Part shown: positions 1 through 10,955 of the stretch, piece by piece | How positions within the stretch are numbered: position 1 is the stretch's first letter | Layout: every line of letters starts with the position of its first letter | NCBI RefSeq assembly: GCF_048128805.1 | Contig: NC_136017.1 | Location: 17,939,307-18,003,306 of the forward strand | DNA: 64,000 nucleotides | Direction of reading: 5' to 3' | Source of the DNA: Centroberyx gerrardi | Taxonomy: Eukaryota; Chordata; Actinopteri; Beryciformes; Berycidae | Notes under the pieces: generated by a model | The model's database searches: none | What the model was told of the DNA's origin: nothing | Seen by the model: only the letters and a program-made list of their open reading frames with translations | Position numbers and translations under genes: made by a program

Positions 1-135
1 AAGCTCAAGACAAGGCTGTTTTTGTTTGTGCCAGGGAAGCTGAAATTCTGGAGATAGGAGGTTTTCACCCGACAGCGATACGATACTCTTGTTCCATACA
101 TTTCTAGACTTTCCAGACCAAAACCCATGCCTCAC

Positions 136-718
136 CCAGCAGCCAGCCGTCCTTGGTGTCCTGCAGTAGTTTGTAGACTGCAGATCTTTCCAGAATTTCA
201 ATATCTTTGAGTCCGCCGGGCCAGTGGGTTTCTGCACTGAGTAGCAGTCCTCTGGCATCACAAACCAGCTGACAGCCAACAGAGTGAAACCCCTTCTTGT
301 TCACATACGACGAGTCTTCGCTGTTCGGAGCCTTAATGGCAACCTGGATATGAAGAGGAAAGAAGCACAGTATTGAGACTCTTTCCAGAAAATGGTTCTT
401 ATCCAGTATACTGTGTAGGATGAGCACTGTTTAGATGAAATTAAACAAATTATGTATTGTTACATATTATTTAGAATGTTTTATTGTATTTAAACAAAAA
501 ACACCCCCAAAAGTCATGGCACCCAATGTACACATAGAATAAAACTATTACAATATAATGTAATATAATTTAATGTAATGTGATATAATTTATTACAATA
601 TAATTACAATTTACCTGAACACAGTCCAGAACCCCCAAGACTCCTGGGACTCCTGCCACCCTCTGAAACTCCTGGATAGATTGTTCTTTGCTGGTAGGAT
701 CTCTGTTTAGAGACAGAG

Positions 719-757
<39 letters not shown>

Positions 758-798
758 GTAGTAGTAGTAGTAGTAGCCGTAGTAGTAGCAGTAGTAGT

Positions 799-829
<31 letters not shown>

Positions 830-1452
830 TCAGTAGTAGCAGTAGCAGCGGCACACTGCTGAATGGACAACAGTCAGACAGTGGTGTGTATAATTCAGAC
901 TAATCCAGTTTCCTACCTGGTGAATGTGATGAACTGGGCAGCTTTCTCCACCAGGGCTTTGGTCACGTTGGTCACACATCTGGACATAGATGCCTGGCTA
1001 ATCCCTATGGCATCTCCCATAGACGTCTGGAATGACCCAGACGTATAGAAGCCCAAAGCAGCCAACACCTGCACCTCAGGACTAATGGCTCTAGACCGCT
1101 GGGTACGCCTACAGAGAACCTAACACACAAACACACCAATGTACATGTTAGTAGAAAGAGTGAGGAAAGAGAATACGTATAGAAGCCAAAAACAGCTAAA
1201 ACCTGGGCTCCAGACCACTCAGTATAATGACACAGAAGTACACATTTAAAGTCATAAACTGGACGCAGCAGAACAGAACAGACTCACATCTCTGAGTAAC
1301 TCCACCAGATACAGGATGAACTCCCTGGGGAAGCCAAATGTTGTGAGAAGGAAGTGGTCTGAGACGGAGTCCAGGTCGAAGCGGTCCAGTGTCTTATGGC
1401 CCCGACCATGCAGCAGTAAATCACAGTCCAGGATAGCTATAGGGATCGCCAT
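136..1452 (-). CDS. harbi1: HARBI1, domesticated Harbinger transposase (partial, 3' part off window)
   Basis: Four coding exons on the minus strand: 1288-1452, 917-1119, 615-702 and 136-343. All have GT-AG borders and phases that join without a break, giving 221 codons plus one base of the roughly 349-residue vertebrate protein. The start is set at [13 protein letters not shown] because the human protein begins MAIPI; an in-frame upstream ATG at 1572 is ignored, and CAG just before the start codon looks like a 5'UTR splice acceptor. Recognisable blocks are [35 protein letters not shown] and [18 protein letters not shown]. By position, the Asp in GVLDCV (149) and the Asp in GGLKDIEIL (199) are the first two residues of the DDE triad; the third lies in the next exon, beyond base 1. 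HARBI1 is a host gene derived from PIF/Harbinger transposons. It lies head to head with atg13, as in human. Confidence 0.93.
721..850. repeat. Mosaic trinucleotide microsatellite in harbi1 intron
   Basis: A run of TTA triplets passes into GTA and then GCA triplets, with a few interruptions, inside the harbi1 intron between the exons at 917-1119 and 615-702. Read in frame it gives poly-Ile/poly-Ser or poly-Leu/poly-Ala, which is not a gene. It lies about 18 bases from the acceptor of the 615-702 exon. Confidence 0.95.
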
Positions 1453-1694
1453 GCTGTGGGTACTGACAACATTAAATAGCTTATAGTTCATACTTTGACA
1501 CATTTTCATATCGTAAATATTCTGCACTCCTTTCTCCTTTGCTTCAATAAGTCCTGCTGCACACCTTAACAATTCTATAATCTATTCTTTTTCTATTTTG
1601 TATTTTCCCCTGCAGTTTCCAAAAAAAAAAAAATTAAAGTAAAAGTTGTAAAAAGTGGTGGTAAATAACATTGAGTAAACTATAATGCCCAGTC

Positions 1695-2172
1695 AGTCCT
1701 CGCTCCTTTAGTGCTGGCCTCAGCCCCCTCTCATCGCCGCATGCAGCTTCTCCACCCTTTTTGTCTTTCTCTGTTTTCTCCTGTCATCATTGTTGCCCAT
1801 GACTCTGTCAATGTTTTGCCCGGCACCTATTGCACGCTAAGCCGTCCCGGGGGGGATCCCTATTTGCCTCAGCCCGCCCAAGGTTTCTTCCAAGTTTTCC
1901 TACTAAGGTTTTTCCTGGGAGTTTTTCCTTGTGTGCATTTAGGGTCTAAGGCTGGGGTGCCGGGTAGGTTAGGCTATGTAGAATAGGTAGATTGTTTGTC
2001 TTGCTAAATCTGCTCCTGCCTACCTTGTGTTTTTCGCTATGTTTGTCCTACATCATTTTTTGTTCACCACTGATTGTGTTTAGTTAGATCTAGCTAGACA
2101 CATTCTCTGTAAAGTCCTCTGAAACATGCTTGTGATAAAGGGCTATATAAATAAATAAACTTGACTTGACTT
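1695..2172 (+). mobile_element. L2-type LINE 3' tail remnant
   Basis: The stretch has GGGGGATCCCTATTTGCC, then AAGGTTTCTTCCAAGTTTTC, then GGGCTATATAAATAAA, and ends in repeats of ACTTG. This order is the familiar 3' end of a very common fish LINE family (L2-like), and the short tandem tail fits 3'-end target priming. There is no reverse transcriptase, so it is a 5'-truncated copy. A similar tail (GGGCTATATAAATAAACTTG) recurs near 12930. Confidence 0.6.
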
Positions 2173-2239
2173 GAGTCAGTGAGCATCCAAGTCAAACAAC
2201 CACGAATAGAAACAAAAACATTAATTCATGCTTTTGTCC

Positions 2240-2420
2240 TTGAAAGACCCCATCATTATATAACTTGCATCAGTTTCTATGATGTATACATTTACCTCAG
2301 AAAGATTTATGTTAAGCTAAAAAGGTGGTAAATTTAATCCTAAAAAGATGGGTAAACTGAGTTTAGGTGGGTTTACTTCCCACTCCATCCCTGTCTGGTA
2401 GAGAACATTTGTATTTTTCC
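2240..2420. repeat. Dispersed repeat shared with 48.95-49.08 kb
   Basis: The piece around 2290-2400 (CAGAAAGATTTATGTTAAGC, then AGGTGGTAAATTTAATCC, then GTTTAGGTGGGTTTAC) resembles 48965-49070 in order and spacing. It is an old interspersed repeat of unknown family. The rest of 2420-2900 has no feature I recognise. Confidence 0.4.
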
Positions 2421-2899
2421 AAGAATTCTAATACATGAGGCAAAGAACACTCTAAATACAGAGGAAACCTTCTGTTCGAAAAAAAATCGATTCGTCCACA
2501 GACAGCCCACAAATAAGTAGCTGCGAATAAGTAGGCAACTTCAGCGTCGTATCCCTTATTATAAATTATAACCTACAGTAAAGTTCTGGGTAATAAAGAA
2601 TTACCAAAACTCTTGCAAAAACTCTGTCTTTAGTGAATACAATCAGTAAGCGACTATTATTATATGTAAATGGACCCTTGGTCATGTTTAATTCAAAGTT
2701 ATTCGTAATAATATCTTTTTATGTCAAATTGCCAATGGAGAACTCAAGCCTTTCTTTTTGAATTGGGAACCAGCAGAGGGTGTAGCTACCTAGCAAGCTA
2801 ACTAGCTAGTATGTGAGCTATCTGTCTAAGAAAAAGCTCTCAAATGAAAAAGCGATAATTCACCTAGCACAGACAGCTGGATATCTAAAATTCATCTTT

Positions 2900-3700
2900 A
2901 ACCACAGATTTATATTTTGATGCAATCAATAAACTATATAAAAATCCATAAAGCTTTACCTTTAAAGAACTAATGCAGCGGCTACTAACCCAAACAAGCC
3001 ACAGGATCACCTAACTTGCGGTGTGAAGTCGCAGTTTCGCCTCATTATGTGTCGCTTATCGGGTTTTTTTTTTAGCTAACATAATCACATGAGTATTTCA
3101 CTTGAAAACAAATGCAACTTCCTTATCATTTTGTTCCCTAAAGTATGATTTGTTTGTTTTCTCTCAACCATAAATTTTGCCGAGCGTTACAAAAAACAGC
3201 GAAAGTGCCTTAGCGAAAGTGCTGTTATCCAAACACGTCGACCTGAAGAAAATAAACAGAAAATGAGCACAGCTGCTGTTGTCGTCGCATTACATTAAAA
3301 TGTGACTATAGATAGTTTTGGAACAAGACGTTGCATTTTATCTCAATATTAGATTGTTTTGTATATTATCAACACCTCACTGACTAGAAAAAATCTAATG
3401 TAAGTTTTGCCGTTCTGTGATGAAGTGTAAGTAAAGTGCGTGGTAGCTAGCTAACGTTAGCCAAGCGCTAGTTAGCTAGTGAGTCACTGCTTGTATTTTA
3501 TATAACGTTAACGTTTGGACAGATGGAATTATAGAAATGTAGCTTTTGTTATTTGTTTGCTAGCACGGTGTACCGCATTAGGTGGTTGTCAGTGTCCTCT
3601 GGTTTATCATGGCCTCGAAATCTTCTTGTTGACACAATTTACTGTCAACGTGGAGGCCACTCTAGCTAGCTAATTACATTTAAAACAGTAAACTACACGG
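2900..3700. promoter_or_regulatory. Probable shared harbi1/atg13 promoter region
   Basis: Both neighbouring genes point away from this region, and both start codons sit a few bases after a likely splice acceptor (harbi1 CAG at 1456-1454, atg13 TTGCAG at 4171-4176). Their first, non-coding exons should therefore lie here. A good plus-strand donor (GTAAGTAAAG) occurs at 3427 and could end the first atg13 exon. CpG is less depleted here, and TAACGTTAGC/GCTAGC motifs cluster between 3445 and 3830. I could not place the transcription starts. Confidence 0.35.
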
Positions 3701-3810
3701 GCAACCACATTAGCTATATGTTCCAGCAATTATGACAAACGGTATTTTTCCTAGCTCTGTTGAAGGCAGCATTTTCAATGTATTTACATTGCGTCCAGTT
3801 AGCGAGTGTT

Positions 3811-3832
3811 GCTAGCTAGCTAGCTAGCTAGC
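3811..3832. repeat. (GCTA)n palindromic short repeat
   Basis: Tandem GCTA units form a self-complementary run in the harbi1-atg13 intergenic region. Related GCTAGC and TAACGTTAGC words lie at 3445-3480 and 3662-3673. Confidence 0.9.
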
Positions 3833-4188
3833 AAACACTAGTTATTAGAGTTAAGCCAACCTTCTGTCGACCGTTATCAGTTATCTGACTATCAGGCATT
3901 AGCACAGCATCCATTGTGATTGTACACATAAAATTTACTAAAATTAATGTTGGGTGTACGTTATTGTAATTAGTTTGTGCTCACAATTTTAGACCACTGG
4001 GATATATTTTATTTACTCCCGGCAAAACCAACTAAAATTTAGAAGAGAGAGCCTGAAAAAGATAAATCAACATTTTCCACAGTTAAGTGGATTATGAGAC
4101 TAATCAGATAATTGAATAACTGGTTTTAGTTATGTTTTCTGTCCATCCCTAATGGGTTGTCATGTTGTGATTGCAGGGTTGTGACAAC

Positions 4189-7100
4189 ATGGACAGTGAC
4201 CTGAGCCCCCAGGATAAAAAAGACTTGGACAAGTTCATTAAGTTCTTTGCCTTGAAGGTAAGAAGGGAGTATGTTCTCATGATTCTCTTGTTCCTTATAG
4301 CCCACTAGGTTATCCATATTGATTCTATTTGTTATAGTCCCCCATCCATTCTGAAGGCAATATCACCCTCTCCATTGCCTCAAACTGTTGCCCATATGTC
4401 CTCAGTTTGAATGCAGGACCTGTACACAGTTTACTGAATGTTGTGCCCTGACAGGTTGGTTTCTTATGTCCTGTTTGTGTGTTTGTAGACTGTCCAAGTG
4501 ATTGTCCAGGCTCGTCTTGGCGAGAAGATCTGTACTCGCTCATCCTCATCACCTACTGGCTCTGACTGGGTAAGACCGTTCATTCATTCCCTTCCCTTCC
4601 CTTCTATCTTTACTTCCTTCCTTCCTTAATCTCTCTCTCTTTCTCTTGGAGAAACCTGTACCCTCTCCTGGATCGGTCTCCATCCGTTCCGTTTGTTTGT
4701 TCGTCCTTCCGTCACATTGATGAAAGTTTTGATGTAACGTGGGGAAATTATGTATGTCACCATAATGTTGTGGCATTTTAAAAATTGGCTTAAGGAGGTG
4801 TGGTGGTGTAAGGACCACAAAACTTTAAGCCCTGAGCGATGGAAAAAGTGATGTGGTCTGATGGTCTGTATCACAATATCAGCTCCATTTCATTCTGCTC
4901 TAGTAATCATAAATGAGACGCTTGACCATCACAATTTCACAAGCTCTCCATACAAATTATATTATTTTCACTTTCTAATGACATTTTTGGATTGTTGTTT
5001 ATATTCTAGCGAGCCAGTACCATCGCTAGAAAGATTTGTGGCTCAGAAATAAACATAATTCTGCACAGTCAGACTTTGTTGTCATTGAACTTATATTTAT
5101 TACTTGTATCGTGGTTGTATTGAATTGTGAACCTCATATCACGTATCGAATCTTATTGTGAGATAAGCAGATTGTCCCATCCCTACTGATGATTGATCTG
5201 CATGGTTACATAACAGTTAAGGAACGTGAGGCCATTTTACAGGACCAGGAGCACCCCAGGGTGTTAACACTGTTACCTCATGATGTTCTCCTATTCCAAG
5301 ATGAAAATGCCCCCATACACACTGCTGGTTTCATGAACAGCAGTGCGTATTTCCTCCTACCTGTATCCGGTTGATGTCCGCCGATAGTGACAACAACATG
5401 GAGCAGATGGAAGAGAGACAAGCTGAGGGGGTTCACAAATGTGTTCATTTGTACGACACCTCATCTCCAATCTCCATACATCCATTCTTCTTCCAACCTA
5501 ATACCTTTGTCTCTATATTTGCACCAGTTTAATTTGGCCATCAAAGACATCCCAGAAGTGACTCATGAAGCCAAGAAGGCTCTGGCTGGCCAGCTTCCAG
5601 GCATTGGACGCTCTATGTGTGTGGAGATCTCCCTCAAGACATCAGAGGTAAAATCTCCCTCAACCCTCACCAGGGTAACCTAGCTAAACCTACCGCTGTC
5701 CATTTTCTTAGTCTGTAATGCACCTTCAGTCAGTCGGTAAATAAATACAGTTCTACCCCCCCCCCCCCCCCCCCCCCCCTCTCTCTCTCACTCTCTCACT
5801 CTCACTCTCAGGGCGACTCCATGGAATTAGAAACTTGGTGCTTGGAGATGAATGAGAAGTGAGTGGGTTCTATTTTTTTACTATTGTTTTGTATTTAGTT
5901 ATTTATAGACAGTGTGTTAAAGGAATACTTTGACACTTTGAAGTTAAAGTAAAGTAAGATACTACTGAAATGCTATCCAGGTATAATTTTTTTTTAAACT
6001 ACTACCAAGCTACTGCAGAGTGTAGTTAATGTGTTGTCTGTTTATCCCTGCAGGTGTGACAAGGACATCAAGGTGTCATATACAGTCTACAATCGTCTGT
6101 CTCTCCTCCTCAAGTCACTGCTGGCAATCACCAGAGTAACACCTGCCTATAAACTGTCCAGAAAACAGGGACACGATTATGTCATATTATACAGGTAATT
6201 GGACTATGCTTGTCTCACCATACTGCTGCGTTAACTGACTTACTGACTACTGTTTAGGGCCTGATCGGTAAAAGATTTTTGCTGTCAGTTATTGGAAGGG
6301 AAACGTACCAGAACCAATTTTATTTAAAAAATGTTCCTGGTAGTTGCGTCAAAGATACATGTCTTTTTGGAAACTAGTCTCATTCATTCAAGTGTCTGCA
6401 GGTCCTGAAAATGCCTTCAGTTATATTATCTAAACTCTAAAAACAAAATTTTAATTGCTTGTGTTAAATTCATTTTTTGAGCTGATATTGTCAGTGTTTT
6501 ATCTGTGAAATATAACCAGTACTGATGAGTCAATGACAGTCAATATTGGCCCATTACCCATTAGCTATCTATTCCTGTTTCTCCTCTCCTGTCTAGGATC
6601 TACTTTGGAGAAGTCCAACTGAGTGGATTGGGAGAAGGTAACTGTAAATTTAGCTTCCTGACTAACATGCTCTAAACTATTACTGATCTTCATCTTGATC
6701 TTCCATGCTTCCTAGCTGACCAGCTTCAAGGTTTCAAATGCAACTGACTATATAGCAGTGAAAAATACAATCAAATTACTATACTAATGCTACAGCCTCA
6801 ACAAAGGATGAAGCCCACTTAGTCCAATAAACAATATGCAAAACCTAAATCAAACAATCTAATGTTGTAAAATAACACGATTTGACTAATCAGGAAACCA
6901 GAGAACTTGAATCTTCTACTAGCTAGCCAAACGTTTCCACAAGCAATTTGAATTGTAGAGAAATGTGAAATGGAAAAATCAATCTTCCAGTGTAGCTGCA
7001 ATGAAAACTAGCGTCAGCAGGAGCAGTAAGTTATTATAAAGATTACTACAACAGCCATTTCAGACATGACAGTTCAACAAGGACCTTACGAAAATACTGC

Positions 7101-10100
7101 AGTCTCAGTATGAGCACATAGACATGCTAGACCTTGTGGCAAGAATAAAAATGATAAGGCAGCCATTTTACATTGTCATCGTTGCTGTGTGAGTGGTGGT
7201 GCTGATGTGCTTATTTATTGAGGTTTGTTGTTATTTGTTAAGGTTTTCAGACGGTACGTGTCGGTGTAGTTGGCACTCCTGTTGGCACAGTCACTCTGTC
7301 CTGTGCCTATCGCACCAACCTGGCATTCATGTCTAATAGGTAACTAACACACAAAATGTAAACCAACCACAAACCAGCTTTTACAAAGGAAGAAAAAAAG
7401 ACTTGGCCAGTAGTTACAAATAAGAATATTATTTTCTTAGTTATTGGGAAATAATCTTCCAATTTCCTATTCCCAATTGCTATATATAATTATAATTTGA
7501 AATGTATCCAATTGTAATTATTCACTTATAACTAGTCAGCAGTTGATATGTCCTCTCCTCCCCTACAGACAGTTTGAGCGTTCAGCTCCCATCATGGGGA
7601 TCATTGTTGATCACTTCCTGGATCCTCCCTATGGCAGCCAGCTTCCTGCCAACATGGGACAGCCCTGCAACTACAGGTAGCTATGGAGATTAATGGACCA
7701 ATTCACCCCAAAATGAAAATCCTGCAGCAATGCTGTGAACACCTAATTGCCAAATGGGAAATTGTAATTGCATTTCTAAACAGATTCTTCTCAGGCTACA
7801 AATTAGAGTGTTTTGGAGTAGAGACTAGGGCTAAAGACAAGACAGTTTACTGTGTCAGTTGCATAAATTTGGAAACAAATCCACCATATCAGACTATTCG
7901 CTTATTCACTTATAACATTACTGAATGGATCTATAGCCGCACAACAATCTTTTTCAGATATCTCTCTTTTTCTCGCCTGGTTGTTATAGATTTAGACATT
8001 ATTTGTGCGCAGCCAATTCTCCAATGGACCTCCATGATGAAGCCAGATGTGGTTGATAGATTTGTTACAGAAACTAGTTATGTTCAATCGGAAATAAGCT
8101 GGGTTTGTCAGCTTTGTTTCTTTATTATGGTATTTAAATTGGTTTATAATTCAAATTCATGTAGCACTAAAAATATCTAAATAAAGTCTTAAATTTGGCT
8201 TTCTGAAACATGCAGAGACCCTGTTCTTGGGTAATCCAGATCTGCTAATCTCTCCACGATATTAAAGGACAATTTTGGTGTATATATACATTTTTTGGTC
8301 TAAATACCAGTCAAGTCTGCCTCCATTTCCATCTGATTCACTGTCTTCCAGCTAGGGTTCCCCACTCTGAGTATGACGTACATAAAATATGGCTGCCCTA
8401 TGAATAAGTTAAATTGTGCCATTAGCCGTGCTAGAATAACATTAACCACGGGCAAGAATTCTATTCTGAGAATTCTATTCTTCTGTTGATCTGAGAGCAG
8501 CATGATAATGGTGGGGCTGTGTGTGTGTGTGTGTGCATGTGTGTGTCCAGACCTCCAGGTGAGGAGGACGGAGCATTTGCAGGAGTTGAGGATTCACAGG
8601 AGGTCTGCACCACCTCCTTCTCTACCTCCCCTCCCTCTCAGGTAACACCACTAAGACACATTTACTCCCACTGTTGCTTTCTTTTCATTCCTTTATTTTG
8701 TGGCCTCTTCTCTCCATTTTCACTCCTGTTTTTCATTTCAATTTCTCTTTTTCTCTATTTCTGTCTGTCTGTATTCTTTCTCTTGTGGTCTTTGTATTGT
8801 GTTTCTCTGTGTGTGTGTATCTCTGCATTATCTCAGTGTGTATGTACGTTGAGTCCTTCCCCCTCTAAGCCGTCTAAGCCCCTCCCCCTGGACAGTCTGC
8901 AGCTACCATTGGTCCCTGGACTTGTCACTCACACTGTGAGTCTACACTGTCCACTGTGAGACTGTGTGTGTGTGTGAGACAGAATGTTTGTTAGTGTGTG
9001 TGTTGCTGCTCAGTGTGTCAGAGTTGCATTAGAAGCTTATTAACAGGATTTTCTGAAGCTAACAAAAATTATGTGGCTACACATTCAGCGCCGAAGTGTA
9101 CAACAATTTTTGATATTTTACACTACAAAATAGATAATATGAGAGAATTCAGATTCGGCCTGCATGTAAATGTAGTCATTGTGAACTGCAGGAAAGTCAT
9201 GGACTTTTGAGAGTACAGATCATAGACTATAGAAAATAATGGAAAGCCAGGAAGGAGCAACTAAAACAGAAAGCCACAATCTGACCAATAAAACTAGCCA
9301 ACAACCAAAACCGAAAACTTGACTAGTAAGCACTCTGCAATTCAGTGGCAAATCTATCAAAATAAATAGTCCATAAATATTTACTTATCACTTGATTTGT
9401 TAAGGTAGATAAGATAAGATAAGATATCACTTTATTAACCCCTTGGGGAAATTCAGGTGCCACAGCAGCAACTGGCAGAACAGTACCAGGGAAAAATTAA
9501 GTACAGAAGATAATAAAGAGAAGAGGTAATAAGATAAAAAAAAAATAAAGCTAATGTACATAATAATAAGATCATAATAATAAGATCATAGACTATACAA
9601 AATAATAGACGGAGTGACTGATGCCACCCATTAACCTCTTACTTCCTGTTTGAAGCCCAGCAAGTAGGGTTTCTAGGTGCTGCCATGTTGTATTTTTGGA
9701 GCCAGGGGCTGAATCCCAGTGTTTGGACTTTGAGATGCACTTCGAAGTCCACAAGGGCTTAGAACTGTGTCTCTGCAAAAGCAGCAAGTACTTCAGGGCT
9801 CTGATGCGAACCTTTGGGGCCTTCCATGTGGACTTTTAGCAAGTCTGCAACCCGTATTGCCCATAATTCATAGCATCAGTGACATCAGTAAATGAGGACA
9901 CTGGGGAAGCATCCAAAAAATGATGAAGAAAAGCATGGCAGGTGTTGGCAAGAAAATGTCCGTAAGTGTAAATATCTATCTTGTCAGTGTAGTGTTTTAT
10001 TGCACTTGTGTACACAGTTGTTTGTATCTTCAGACAAATTTACCAATTGAAATGGCATCCCAAAATTTCACCGTGTAAAAGTTTATGGATGACTACACAT

Positions 10101-10379
10101 TTTATAGTGTTTTCGCACTGTCAAAGATCCAAGCATATTTATATGAGCTGCAAAAGAAATGTGCTCCACCCCGTCGTCCCGTCCCGTCATCCAACGCCCA
10201 ATCTCGTCAGTCTGTTACTGAAAATTTAACATCAAGCCTGTACAAGATGTCAGTATAGGCCTTTAAGGCCTTTTGGAACATATTGGCCAGGACTTGTACT
10301 GTGTTTTGTGTGAATGTATTGAGGCGGGAGAACTTCTATGAGCAGGACTGTCTTTCTTTTTTTGTGTGGCATTTTTGTC

Positions 10380-10413
<34 letters not shown>

Positions 10414-10914
10414 ATGAAAGTAGAGAGAGACAGGAAAAACTGGGAGAGAGAAAGGGAGATGACATGCAACAAAGGTCCTGGGCCAGATTGGAACCCAGGA
10501 CTTTGTGGTTCCATGGTATGCACCTTAGACCACTGAGCCACCAAATGAAATGACTAGAACCCACGTAGTGCAGTTAGTTGGAAGGAATACACAACTCCAT
10601 AAAACACTGTAATCCCAAGAAGGAAGCCTGTACTTCAAATCATCATCATTATTATTATTCCTCTACCATTTGTGAGAAATAAATTACTATTGCAATTAGG
10701 TCTACTACTTGTGAGACTTGAGTTGATATAAATTACCTGCAATGCTTTGATGTTCAACACTAGCAAGTGGATCTGTTAAATAATAAATCATAATTCTATT
10801 TGGCCACTTATTGGTAAACTCCTGGCTACGCCACTAGTCTGGGGGTTCACAATGCAATATGCATGATGGGAAAAGAGGGTCTGGTCCAACTGCTTGTATT
10901 TAAATGTTGATTAT

Positions 10915-10955
<41 letters not shown>

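Noticed and set aside
570..903. Open frames of poly-Ile/Ser or poly-Leu/Ala across 570-903
   Set aside because: They come from the TTA/GTA/GCA microsatellite; only the part at 615-702 is coding, as a harbi1 exon.
136..1452. An active Harbinger transposon
   Set aside because: The gene has introns, lacks terminal repeats in view, and sits head to head with atg13 as HARBI1 does in other vertebrates.
7683..8180. Extra atg13 exon or separate 165-residue gene
   Set aside because: The frame begins just after the 7676 donor and matches no ATG13 sequence; it is A/T-rich intron DNA with a repeat fragment at its start.
10425..10552. A functional tRNA gene
   Set aside because: Only box-like fragments of a tRNA-derived SINE; acceptor and anticodon stems do not form.
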